DNA of 64,000 bases. It comes from Aphelenchoides besseyi. Taxonomy: Eukaryota > Nematoda > Chromadorea > Rhabditida > Aphelenchoididae. The notes under the pieces were generated by a model, which was not told the origin of the DNA, did no database searches, and saw only the letters and a program-made list of their open reading frames with translations. Shown one piece after another: positions 1 through 23,953 of this stretch (positions within the stretch are counted from its first letter, which is position 1; each line of letters opens with the position of its first letter). The stretch is taken from the NCBI GenBank assembly GCA_024699855.1, contig JAMPIQ010000002.1:17422001-17486000 (forward strand), read 5' to 3'. The translations under genes and the position numbers were made by a program.

Positions 1-25
1 GATATTCACGAGATGAAGCGTTTAG

Positions 26-3000
26 GATGCAGTCAATCTCGCAAAACAAGTCGGTTATGTTAGCGCTGGTACCGTCGAATACTTGTACCTTCCGGAGACA
101 AAGAAGTATTACTTCCTTGAGCTCAATCCTCGACTTCAAGTCGAACATCCATGTACCGAAATGATTTCCAACATCAACATTCCTGCAGTACAACTTCAAG
201 TTGCCATGGGTGTCCCACTTCATCGTATTGTTGATATTCGATTGTTCTACGGTTTGGATCGTTACGGAAATGATCCTCTACCTGCTGATCGTCTTGTTCG
301 TACGGACACCAATATTTGCGTTATTGCTGCTCGCATCACAAGCGAAGATCCGGCCGATGATTTTCGACCTGCATCCGGAAATGTTGAAACTCTGAACTTT
401 CAATCCAATCAAAATGTTTGGGGCTACTTTTCGGTATCGAGCACAGGGAAAGTACACGAATACGCGGATTCACAATTTGGTCATCTGTTTGCAAAAGGAA
501 CCACCAGGTAATTGACCTTTTGAATAAGCGTTTTTGATCGATTACATTTTAGACACGAAGCTATTTCGGCACTTATGTGCGCGTTGAAAGAGTTGGAATT
601 GCGAACTTCTTTTGCTTCACAAGTCAACTATTTGGTTGGACTTTTGCACGATCCCGACTTCGAACACAACCGATTCCATACCGGTTGGTTGGATCAACGA
701 ATCCGAGCCAAAGTACAGAGTATGCCCGAACTGCCATTACATGTCACTATTGCCATCGGTGCATCGGTTATTGGACACGCAAAGATCAGCGAAGTTTTCT
801 CGAAGTTCCAGTCGGCAATCGAACGGTAAGTTTTCGCTGGAAATTGCTTCTGATCGAATCTACTTTCAGCGGTCAAATTCTTCCGACTTCTGAACTAACA
901 GAAACCTTCGAATTGGAATTAGTGCACAACAACGTGAAGTACAGTGTGATGGTGAATCGCTACGGAGTTATCAATTTTCTGGTCAGAGTCAATGACAGCG
1001 AAGTTTACACGGAAGTTCGTGAAGTTGGGAACGGCAATTTGCTTGTCACTTATTCCGACGAATCACACACTTGTTATTTAGAAGAAGAGGTACGAATTGA
1101 TTACATAACACGATGATCGAGTTCGTTCTTCAGGTTGAACGCTACAAAGTGAGCATTGGACGGACGTTGACAATTTTCGAGAAGGAAAACGATCCTTCTG
1201 TTCTTCGATCTCGGAATGCCGGACGTTTATTGCAATATTTGGTCAAAGATGGTGAACATGTTGGAGTTGGAGGGACTTATGCGGAAATGGAATCAATGAA
1301 AATGGTCATTAATTTGGAAGTCAAGAAAGCCGGTGGTCGTTTGGTTCATGTGGCACGTCCCGGACAAGCGCTATTCCCCGGTACTTTGATTGCTCGACTC
1401 GACGAACAAGGCGATATGTCATCAGCAAAACCGAAAGATTTCGTCGGTTCAATCAGTGAATGGAAATTGGCAGAGGAGAAACGACGCTCAACGTTGGTTC
1501 GCTTGAACGCTCGATTCGACATGTTGGTTCAGGTACGATTGTTTTTTGCAATAAATTTGCTGTTCATTTAACTACTTTCAGTCGTGCAAAGATATTCTCA
1601 ATGGTTATGCAGTTCCCGAGTCCCTGTTTGACCAATGGAAAACAAAACTCATCGACGATCTTTTCGCGGTCCTCGACAATCCGAAGTTGCCGTTTTCATT
1701 TTTTCAAGTTATGATGAACGTGGTGGAAACGCGAATGAGTCGTATTGCCAATTACAACCGAATATGCGAACTTTACAAACACGAGACCCAATTCAAAGCT
1801 GCGGAATTGGCTGACGAAATGCAAAGCTACTTGAGTTCGTTGAATCCATCGGAACTGGGCGTTGAGAAACAGCACTACGATGAATTGCTGAAGATCTGCG
1901 AACATTTCGAACACGGATTAGAGGGACACAAACGTTTGGTGGTCATCGAACTGTTGGAGGCGTTTTTGGAAACTGAAATCTACTTCCAAGATGTTTCTTA
2001 CGACAAAGGAGTTTCGAACGTTAAATTGGCTGCAAGTTTACAAATCAATAAGCTTTATCACAACCATTTTATTTAGGTTTCGGATTCGGTCGAAGTGGTA
2101 CGAAAAGTCTATTCGCATACTCGTATTCGAATCAAGAATGAACTTCTAAAGGAAATCATTCGTCGATTAGACATCAACCTCATCTACACTCTTCAACCGG
2201 TTCTCAAGAAAGTTGCCAATTTATTCAATCAGGAAACGGAACCGTTGGCGTTGTTCGTTCGCGAGACTTTGAACAAAATGCATCAGACGACCAACTACGG
2301 ACAAATTTGCACGGATATCTTGGAACGTACGTTTATTTCGCAACGTGCAAACATTTTGCGACGTGAGATCAAGAGTTCGTCGATTCAAGAATTGGTGCAA
2401 GAATGTTCGAAGGAAAATGATAATCGTTATCTGAAAGAGTTTCTGAAGAACCTTACCGCCAATACCAATCATTTGGTGTTGCACGAGTTTTTCTTCACTC
2501 CAAACAAAGACACCAATGAGTACGCTATTCGACTCTTCATTCGTCAAAGCTTCTATGTTGCCGATACCGATATTCAGAAGCTGGAAACTCGAAAACATTT
2601 CAAGAAAAACAACGTGTCGATTTTCAAGTTCGAAGTTGGACCAAACTCACCGCTCTACGTTCATCATCCGGCAATGAGACGTTCCGTTTACTTCCTGAGC
2701 GTACTGCCCGAATTGGATTTACTTCGTTGCGAAGAACTTTTGCAAATTTTAAACGAGAACGTGACTCCCGATGCTCGCAACACGGGTCTGTTCGTCGCCT
2801 TACCACATGGTCAAAACGGCTTCAGTAACGCTGCTTCATACACCGAACATGATCTTCGCAAAGTCGGACGAGATCTACGCACCGAAGTGGCTCGTAAACT
2901 TGAGATCAAGGTTCCCGAAATCACTGCCGTCGACTTGATGATCAGTCGAACCGGACATCCGCCGCTCTACACTCACTACGACTTTTCGGCCAACGAAAAA

Positions 3001-6000
3001 CTCGAGATCTATCGATTACCGTCAGACAAAGTAGACATTTCGGTTGAGAATTCGCCTTATCTTCTTTTCCGCCATAATGATCGTGGAATATCGCGAATTT
3101 TTGTCCGCTATCTTCTCAGCGATGTGGCATCGATTATTGCACCTGAACGTTATTCGGACATTCAGTAAGTTTTCTACTCTTTCTCTCTACTTAACACTGT
3201 TATTCTTTTAGGCCAATTGAACGTTTACAAACCAAATTGGTTGATGTGATCGATGGTGCGTGTGGTGAAATTCGCGTTCAAACGGCCGCCGACAAAACCT
3301 CGATCTTCGACTGCAATCATCTGTTGATCAGTTTGGAATACGACAGTCGAGTCAAGGAAACGGAAGGATGGTGGCGTGCAGCTGAAGGTGCTTTGCGACA
3401 ATGCGAAAAGTATCTGATCAAACATCGAGTTACCGAAGTCGAAATTGTGTATCAAGATGTAAGCGGATTGGCAGGCAGTGGCAGTGCTCCCGGATCGGTA
3501 CGTGTCATTTACACGAATGAAACCGGTGCTATTGGTGAAGTTGGTGTGTATTGTACGGCCGGTCAGAAATTGGGTTCGATTCGTCGTGGATTTGCGCGTT
3601 ATGCCGGAACCACTTGCTATGCTCCACATCGTCCAATCGCAAATGTCAACGTTCAAAAGAAACGCTATCAAGCTCATCGTGTTGGTACCACTTACGTCTA
3701 CGATTTCCCGGTAGTTATTGCACAAGCAACTCTCGATCTGTGGAAATTGTACAAGAAAACGAATCCACTTTCGTACGAAAGGTAAACAATAGGGTTTGTT
3801 CATAGCTCATGATTATGATTTTAGAACATTGGCAAGTACTTCCGCTGAATTCCGTGAAGCTCTTGAATCGGGAGATGCAAGCAAATGTGCTCGTTGCTAC
3901 GAATTGATTTTAGAATCCGAAGACGCACCAGAAATTCGTGTTTGTGAAGGTGCTGAGATCGAACAGCGAATGCGCGAACGAGCCGAAAGTGCCGGTAACG
4001 ATCGTGGTATGATCGCTTGGTTGGTCCGATTACGAACACCTGATTCACCAAACGAAGGCCGACAACTCGTCCTTATTTCCAACGATATCACCTACAAAGC
4101 CGGTTCTTTTTCGATGCGTGAACATCGACTTTACCATCGTGCTGGCGAATTTTGTCGTCGTTTGAAGATTCCACGAATTTACATTGCCGCCAACTCGGGT
4201 GCTCGAATTGGTTACGCTGAAGATGTTCGTCGTTTGTTCCACTTGAAGTTCATCGATGACGACAAACCGGAAGAAGGATTCAGTTACTTGTATTTGAAGT
4301 CCGAAGATGCAACACCCGAGTTATTGAAACAAATTGAATCGACGAAACTCAAAGATGGAACCTATCGTCTCGATGCAATCATTGGCAAAGAAACCGATTT
4401 GGGTGTCGAGAATTTGGTTGGTTCCGGTTTGATTGCCGGCGAATCGAGTCGAGCCTACGATGAGATCCCAACTTACTGTTTGGTTACCGGTCGTGCCGTC
4501 GGAATTGGAGCGTACGTGGCGCGTCTATTGCGACGTGTTGTTCAAGTCCAAAGCTCCGATCTTGTACTCACTGGTGCGAATGCGTTGAATTCGGTTCTCG
4601 GTCGACAAATCTACACGTCGAATAGTCAGTTAGGTGGTCCAGAAGTTATGTTCAGAAATGGAGTGTCTTACGATGTGGTTCAGAACGATTTGGAAGGATT
4701 GCGTCAAATTCTTTTGAATATGTCCTATTTGCCAGAGACAGTTTTGACTGATGATCCAGCACGTGAAGTTGAAGCATCGCCGCGAAAAGGTCCCTACGAT
4801 ATTCGCGATATTCTCGACTCTTCTGAAGGCGGGGGTCTTTTCGATCGTGGAAGTTTCAAAGAAGCAATTGGTGGTTGGGCGCGTACAATCATTGTTGGTC
4901 GTGCTCGACTTCGTGGTCTTCATGTTGGAGTTGTTGCAACCGAGACAAACACCGTTGAATTCGAGATTCCCGCCGATCCAGCCGCTGAAGACTCACAAGC
5001 ACGAACCGTTTTTCAAGCCGGTCAAGTTTGGTATCCCGATTCGGCATATAAGGTTAGAGGGTTTTGATTGAAATTTAAACAAAACGCTCATTGCAGACTG
5101 CCGATGCTATTCGAGATTTCCATCGTGAGGGATTGCCGTTGGTAATTTTGGCGAACATTCGTGGATTTTCTGGTGGTAAAAAAGGTAAGCGTTGAGGATT
5201 TGGAATGTTTTGATAAACTTCTTACTGTAGATATGTTCGAAATGGTCTTGAAGTTTGGCGCGCAGATTGTTGATGCACTTCAAGCGTACACTCAACCGAT
5301 AATCGTTTATATTCCGCCTTACGGCGAACTGCGTGGAGGTGCATGGGCCGTTTTGGATACTCAAATCAACTCGACTTGTATTACAATGTTGGCTGATCGT
5401 GACGCACGAGGTGGTGTGCTCGAACCGACCGGAATTGTGGAAATCAAATTCCGACAAGGAGATCTCTTTAAACTTATGGCCAAGGATGATGCGGGTGTTC
5501 GACGATTGGAGGACGAATTGAAGCGCAAAGACCTATCGGAAATTGAACGGGCAGCTACCACTTCAGCATTGGAGAAGCGTCGTGAATTGCTAACGTCAAC
5601 ATTCCATTCGGGTGCCGTTAAGTTCAGCGATTTGATGGATATGACTGCGCGTATGTTGGCAACCGGCGCGATTCACGTATGTTTGTATTCGATCGTTGTT
5701 TTTTACAATAGATCCTTTCATAGGACGAAGTTCTATGGCGTGACGCTCGAAACTATTTCTTTGAGTTGTTCGAAGTCAAATTGGTTCAGTTTCGTATGGC
5801 TCGTCGTTATGCAACAAAAGTGATGGGTGTTGCCGATGAAGATATCACAATTCGCCATTTGGAACGTGCAGTACGTGCCGTGCTACAGCATTTGAATGAC
5901 AAGAACATTACTTATCGTCTAAATCATGGAAACGAAAATTCGAGTGGACATCGCCGTTTTGTGTACACGGCAACTGATCTGAAAGCCTACGAACGATCCG

Positions 6001-6256
6001 CCGAGTTTTGTCACTACTTGGAACAATTGTCGCTGAAAAGGATGCTCAAAGATTTGTTTAGGTATTTTGATTGAATCGAAGCTTAAGTTCTAATACTGAT
6101 CATTATAGTTGTTGCAATACAATCAGCCAAACAGAAGCTGGCGATACGAAATCGGTGGACACGCTTGTTGATCGATTGGATTCATTGCTGGACAATGCCA
6201 GCGACGAGGAGTGTGTACAAGCGTTAGTGAATCGACTGCAAAAGACTTTAAGTTAA
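26..6256 (+). CDS. Acetyl-CoA carboxylase (POD-2-like), 5'-truncated by window edge, multi-exon
   Basis: Makes malonyl-CoA from acetyl-CoA, bicarbonate and ATP, the committed step of fatty acid synthesis; animal ACC is a single multidomain cytosolic or mitochondrial-surface enzyme. The window opens in the biotin carboxylase domain: after an acceptor at 21-25 the frame runs into the biotin carboxylase signature [17 protein letters not shown] (about 110-165). The biotin carrier segment follows at 1200-1420, with the attachment lysine in EMESMKM. The long central domain covers roughly 1570-3800 and the carboxyltransferase halves run to the stop: [12 protein letters not shown] near 4195-4225, QLGGPEVMF near 4627-4655, [10 protein letters not shown] near 5148-5175, and ELRGGAWAV near 5325-5350. 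Introns are short GT-AG (for example 510-552 and 5068-5096). C. elegans has two ACC-like genes, so the paralogue is not assigned. The N-terminal part lies outside the window. Gene identity is very secure; individual exon edges less so. Confidence 0.95.
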
Positions 6257-7378
6257 ATTTTTTGTTTTGTAATAGTTCGATAGCCAATATTAACTGTTTG
6301 TTTAACTAAAATCGCAGCTCAATAACTATGTTATGATTCTGAAAAGTTTTGTTGAAGAGGTTGTTTGAACTTTATCTCCATTGTATTGCCATTTGGTGGC
6401 TGAGAAGGTTTCCTTTCTGCATTATTTACCTTGTGCCTTTTCTCGATTACTTAATTAGTTAAATACATTTGTTAGACTTTCTATACCCGCATTTCCACTT
6501 TCCATTGCCTTTGTTTGCTCGATGAATCGAATTGGCATATCAACAATCGGGCGCTCCATTCGACCGCTATTCACGAACACATTTCATAACAAATTACGGT
6601 TGAAAATTGTCTTTTTTCTCTAAGCATTGACTTTTATTCTTTAAATCATGACGCCTCGTTTTAATCACACACGGTAACTTGAGGAGCAATCCAACACGCC
6701 ATTCCGCTTACTTTCGGGTTGGATTTCTATTCGTTTCTTGCCTTTGTTACGCCTTCAGGCACATCTTCACGCAGTGATACATTTCATTTTTGGTTTTGAA
6801 TACAAGTATTTACAGACGTCTAGCTCAAATTCTAGTTCTACAAACTTCTAATATTGCTTCTTTGTGCCAATCGTGACGAAGGCCAAACACCGTTTCATCA
6901 CATTCTAATACTCAGCGGTGTTGTAAACGGCACAAAAGTTTCTTAATTTATCGTTGTTCTTTGAAGCATTCAACCAGTTGTCGTAATAAATCGGTTTCAA
7001 AGTTTGCTTTCGACGAATCGTTCGTAGAACATTAGACTCCAGACCACTTGTAAGCTTCGTTGTATAGGATGCTCGATTGAAGAAGGAGTCAAAGGTTTCC
7101 AGCAACAGAATATCATTAAAACTTTTATTAGTTGTGGTTAATAAATTAACAACAAAAACAAATTGGACGTGCATTTTGTTAGATTTCAATTAGTCGAGAG
7201 AATACAATCGGTGCGAGCTATTGCATGAGTTAAGTATCTAGTTCCGTTGAATAAGAGAACTGCAAAAGAGTACTTGAGAGACAGGAATGAATACACGTTT
7301 CATCAAACGATTACAAGTGAATTAACAACAAAGCTTTTGACACAGGAGATATTAGTAGACGAAGTGAAATAAACACAA
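6257..7378. other. Convergent intergenic gap between ACC and sel-2
   Basis: The two flanking genes end toward each other here. Apart from the short minus-strand frame at 6905-7174 (listed separately) I see 3' UTR-like A/T-rich sequence and no RNA gene. Confidence 0.6.
6905..7174 (-). CDS. Possible short secreted-type peptide gene, unrecognised
   Basis: I do not recognise this. An intact minus-strand frame of about 89 residues begins MHVQFVFVVNLLTT, a short hydrophobic N-terminus that could be a weak signal peptide. It contains one dibasic cluster (TIRRKQ) and ends with CAVYNTAEY and a stop. It lies about 200 bp beyond the sel-2 stop on the same strand, so it could be a downstream transcript, part of the sel-2 3' UTR, or chance. 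A cttttgcag acceptor-like motif near 7261-7270 sits upstream. No family match is claimed. Confidence 0.25.
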   Translation of the reverse strand: MHVQFVFVVNLLTTTNKSFNDILLLETFDSFFNRASYTTKLTSGLESNVLRTIRRKQTLKPIYYDNWLNASKNNDKLRNFCAVYNTAEY

Positions 7379-20797
<13,419 letters not shown>

Positions 20798-22315
20798 TTT
20801 GAGCAGCAGCGAAACTCATACACCAGTTTCCCTTGTGTTGAGGGCAACTTCAACGTTTCATTAAAAAGAAAACGATCGCTAAAATAACCGAAAAAAATTG
20901 CCGTCAGATCACGAAAGGGATCGTCGACGCGGACAAATTAATGCAAATCGTATATTCAACGCCTTTTAATCCTCCTCGAGCGAATAGAACGCTGCAAACG
21001 CGGGAGGAAACCGTGCAATCGGCGGAGGACAACAACAACCAGAAAACGCACGCCAACGGGCAAAACGCGGCGCAACGACGGTCAAACGGTTCTCGACTTT
21101 TTTCCCAGCAACACGTGTAGCCGACGGGACAAACTCATTTTTAGCGACAAAAAAGTTTCGAACAAGACGATTCCCCGACCACTCCCTTCAAACATAATGA
21201 ATTCATCATTGGGACAGAAGATGCAAAAAAGAGTCCAACTCAAAAATGGAACCCGTCAATCTCTTTGCCGGTGAAACGAGCGAGCAAATGGACCACAGAG
21301 CCGAACTGCCGCCTTACCGCTTGACTTTTCTCCTCACGGTTTCGGCGCAACAATGGATTCGCTCTTTCGCGTCGTGTGATTAGGACCACGTTTAGTCATC
21401 TGAAGCGACGGAAAATTGATTTCAACAGAAAGGTTTCTTCTTCGGAATTTCAATTTTGAACTTCGGGAGCAGCTCGTTGCGGAGGTTGAAACCTACGATC
21501 GAAAACTTTCCGGGATTCCACGCACGCATTTCTGCTGTGGTATTTTGTACAAAAAAAAGAAGAACGTTGTTTCGGAATTCAAACTCTTTTTCTTAATAAA
21601 AAATGAACGACATAGAAACGAATTCACGAGCGTGTCCATAGCTAATCGCTTTGTCAGGTGTCAGACGGAAGCAAAAAAAGGAAAGTCAACGGAAACAGTC
21701 AAAAAGAACGGCCGAACTGACGCACGTTGGTCGCTAGAGCGCAGCTCGTTTGGTCAAGGAACCGTAGGAAAGTCGAGGGATATGAGCGAACTCTCGCGCA
21801 CACCTCTCGCATATTTTCGTGGTCAACGTTGACGGCGGACGTGTAACTTTTTTGGCGTCGAAGCAAAATGGCTGCGTGAAAACTGATGATCCCCGCTTTT
21901 TAGCTTAATTGCTCGAGTCAAAATGGACGTCGACATCTGAAGCGTCGCATACGACGTTTCGGTTTTTTCCGGCCGCTTGAAGTTTCGACTTTTTGTCTTT
22001 GGTTTTCACGAGCAGTTTCGTGAAGTGCCGGTTTGACAGACAAAAAAGTCTCTCGAAACCAACCACGTTCTCCGTCCATTGGTATTCATAACAATATGAT
22101 GTCAAATGCTGTTGTTCAATCAAACACACCACATTGTGAAGTTCAATAGTCTTTAAACTACAATTGCTTTCAAATCATTTGACTGCAAGAAACTAAGAAC
22201 TTATGGTCAGTGAAATAAACGTTTTGGAGACCTTCAAATGCACTACGATACATATGCAAAGAGTTTTTGCTTCAAAGAATCTTTGTAACTGCCACGCGTA
22301 TGAAAGGTCTTTGAA
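20798..22315. other. sel-2 upstream region
   Basis: About 1.5 kb between the sel-2 start and the Merlin element, with no credible gene. The long open frames here lack family-like sequence. It presumably carries the sel-2 promoter (inference). Confidence 0.5.
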
Positions 22316-22323
22316 GAATTCCG
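22316..22323. repeat. Left 8-bp target-site duplication (gaattccg)
   Basis: The octamer gaattccg directly abuts the left terminus of the Merlin element and is repeated exactly at 23806-23813 after the right terminus. Merlin elements make 8-9 bp duplications. Confidence 0.9.
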
Positions 22324-22450
22324 GGGTCTTTTGCTGTAGTCTCCCCCCCCTCAGTTGCACCTTTGCTGTAGTCTCCCCCTCCTCAGTTGCACCTTTTGCT
22401 GTAGTCTCCCCCCCCTCAGTTGCACCTTTTGCTGTAGCCCCCCCCCCTCA
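22324..22450. repeat. Short tandem repeats at the left end of the Merlin element
   Basis: About four degenerate copies of a 32-34 bp unit containing tttgctgtagtctcccc followed by ctcagttgcacc. Each unit re-uses the inner part of the terminal repeat. Units differ in the length of the C tract, as expected of slippage. Confidence 0.8.
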
Positions 22451-22512
22451 GGAGTTCTTCTTTTTAAGTTAACAACAAGTTTATTTTTCAACAATAACAA
22501 CAACAATTGTAT

Positions 22513-23651
22513 TTAATTTAAATCTATAACGTCCTCGCGCAATCGTATGTCGCGTTCCACAGCATCGCCACCATTGTCGTTGTCTTCGTCATCGCCGATC
22601 TCGCGCTCGTCGGGTTGTCCGGTCGATAATGGCCATTGAAGAGCAATTTCGGACCACAAATGGAAAAAAATGTCCGCGCCTGCAAATGTGCGTTTCCATA
22701 AAAAACTCCGCGACGTAGTCGTCGTAGAATTGCGTTGCCGTTCCGAGCTCGCGTTTTTGTCGTTGTTTGACATCTCGCCAGAAGCTTTCAATTTGCTGCG
22801 TGTGAGTGCCGGTCTCGGGATTTACGAAGTGGACCGAGTGATTTACCTTCAGATGTGTGTATCCTTCGGGTAGACGACAAATTCCTCCATATGCAACGCC
22901 ATTGATCAGACATGATCGTTGATCCCGCTTTGACGTGCTTTTGGATAATCGGAAGCAACGTGTCTGCACTTCGACAGTCGACTCGTTTGAGAAAAAACGT
23001 TCGGTCGACTGTGTCCACTCCTCCAAACAACCACACGTTTTCTTTTTGCAATCTTCCTCTGTTGTACTTGCTGCAACAAAGTCGTATTGAGCGAAAACGA
23101 AACTCACCGTCGACTTATACAAGTCTCATCGATTTGGACCGTGTGGCCTGGGCCGCCAATTTTGCACATCTTGTTTTAGTTGCCAATTAAACACACAACT
23201 CTCGAAAATAGTTGCGATGATCGGTGATTGTATGCGAGTTCCAAGTCGATCCATCTGAACGGCGCATTTCGCGCTTGACAAGATCAACCGACGCAAGATC
23301 ATGCGCCCAAAAGTATGAAAACAAAAAGACCTTAAAGACAAGCAAAGTGAAAAAATGAGCAAAAGAACGAACCTCCTTTGGATGTACTCGGCCTCCTTCA
23401 AACCAGCTGTAATTTCGAATACCCATTTCTTTTCGGCATCGCTTCGTGGTGCATCTCCAAGTCGGAAGATCTTGAGCTCGACGTGCCATTCGCATTTGCA
23501 TCTTGTGTCTTTCGTCTCTCGGACATTTCGGGTTCCATTTCATTACGTTGAGTTCGCCCAAGAATTCCAAGAACTGCTCATCTGGTTTACTAATCGCTTC
23601 GTACACGTTTTTCAACGTCCAATTACGAAGTTGCTCCATTTTGAAAACTAA
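22513..23651 (-). pseudogene. Merlin DDE transposase, frameshifted
   Basis: Catalyses cut-and-paste transposition in intact relatives. It starts MEQLRNWTLKNVYEAI at 23651. A 42-bp in-frame mini-intron follows HPKE, then FSYFWAHDLASVD. The catalytic core has the first Asp in GGPGHTVQIDET, then a mini-intron of about 37 bp, KYNRGR, LFGGVDTVDRTFFLKRV, ADTLLPIIQKHV, the second Asp in IMSDQW, then VNHSVHFVNPETGTHTQQIE with the catalytic Glu in IESFWRDVK, and a C-terminal YVAEF. The reading frame changes around 23165-23205 (apparently twice), after SDQW near 22900, and after YVAEF near 22705. The copy therefore looks dead, although all three catalytic residues remain visible. Unusual tiny introns could explain one break but not all of them. 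Confidence 0.85.
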
Positions 23652-23805
23652 AAATAAAACAAATAAAAAACACAACCGGTTAAGATATCTTGACGTTCGT
23701 CAAAGTGTTCACCTTTTGCGAAGAAAAGGGGCGGGAGGAGGGGGGAAAGGGGGGCGGAAAGGGGGGGAAAGGGGGGGCGAGGGGGGGGACTACAGCAAAA
23801 GACCC

Positions 23806-23813
23806 GAATTCCG
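23806..23813. repeat. Right 8-bp target-site duplication (gaattccg)
   Basis: Exact copy of 22316-22323, immediately after the right terminal inverted repeat ending in gaccc. Confidence 0.9.
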
Positions 23814-23953
23814 CTTCTTTTGTTAAAATCAATGCGAAGCGCGTTGTCGAGGTTGTTGGTAGCTCTGGCTATTGATGGTGATTAAGCGTTCTCGTTGAAA
23901 AAGTGATATTCTCGGAATCTTTGCATTCATCGCGAAATGTAAGTTCGTAGAAG

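Larger units (their letters stand above)
22324..23805 (-). mobile_element. Merlin (IS1595-like) DNA transposon, 1482 bp
   Basis: The termini are inverted: the left end reads gggtcttttgctgtagtc and the right end, on the opposite strand, reads the same 18 bases. An exact 8-bp direct repeat gaattccg flanks the element. Inside, on the minus strand, is a DDE transposase related to ISXO2/IS1595 (Merlin in animals). Terminal and subterminal regions are homopolymer-rich: C-rich on the left (22344-22450), G-rich on the right (23728-23790). The perfect duplication and terminal repeats point to a fairly recent insertion, but the transposase frame is broken, so this copy is probably non-autonomous now. 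Confidence 0.9.

Noticed and set aside
3225..3803. 192-codon minus-strand frame inside ACC
   Set aside because: Antisense shadow of the carboxylase exon.
22324..22450. CRISPR-like regularly spaced repeats
   Set aside because: Repeats are contiguous tandem units derived from the transposon end, without unique spacers, in a eukaryotic genome.
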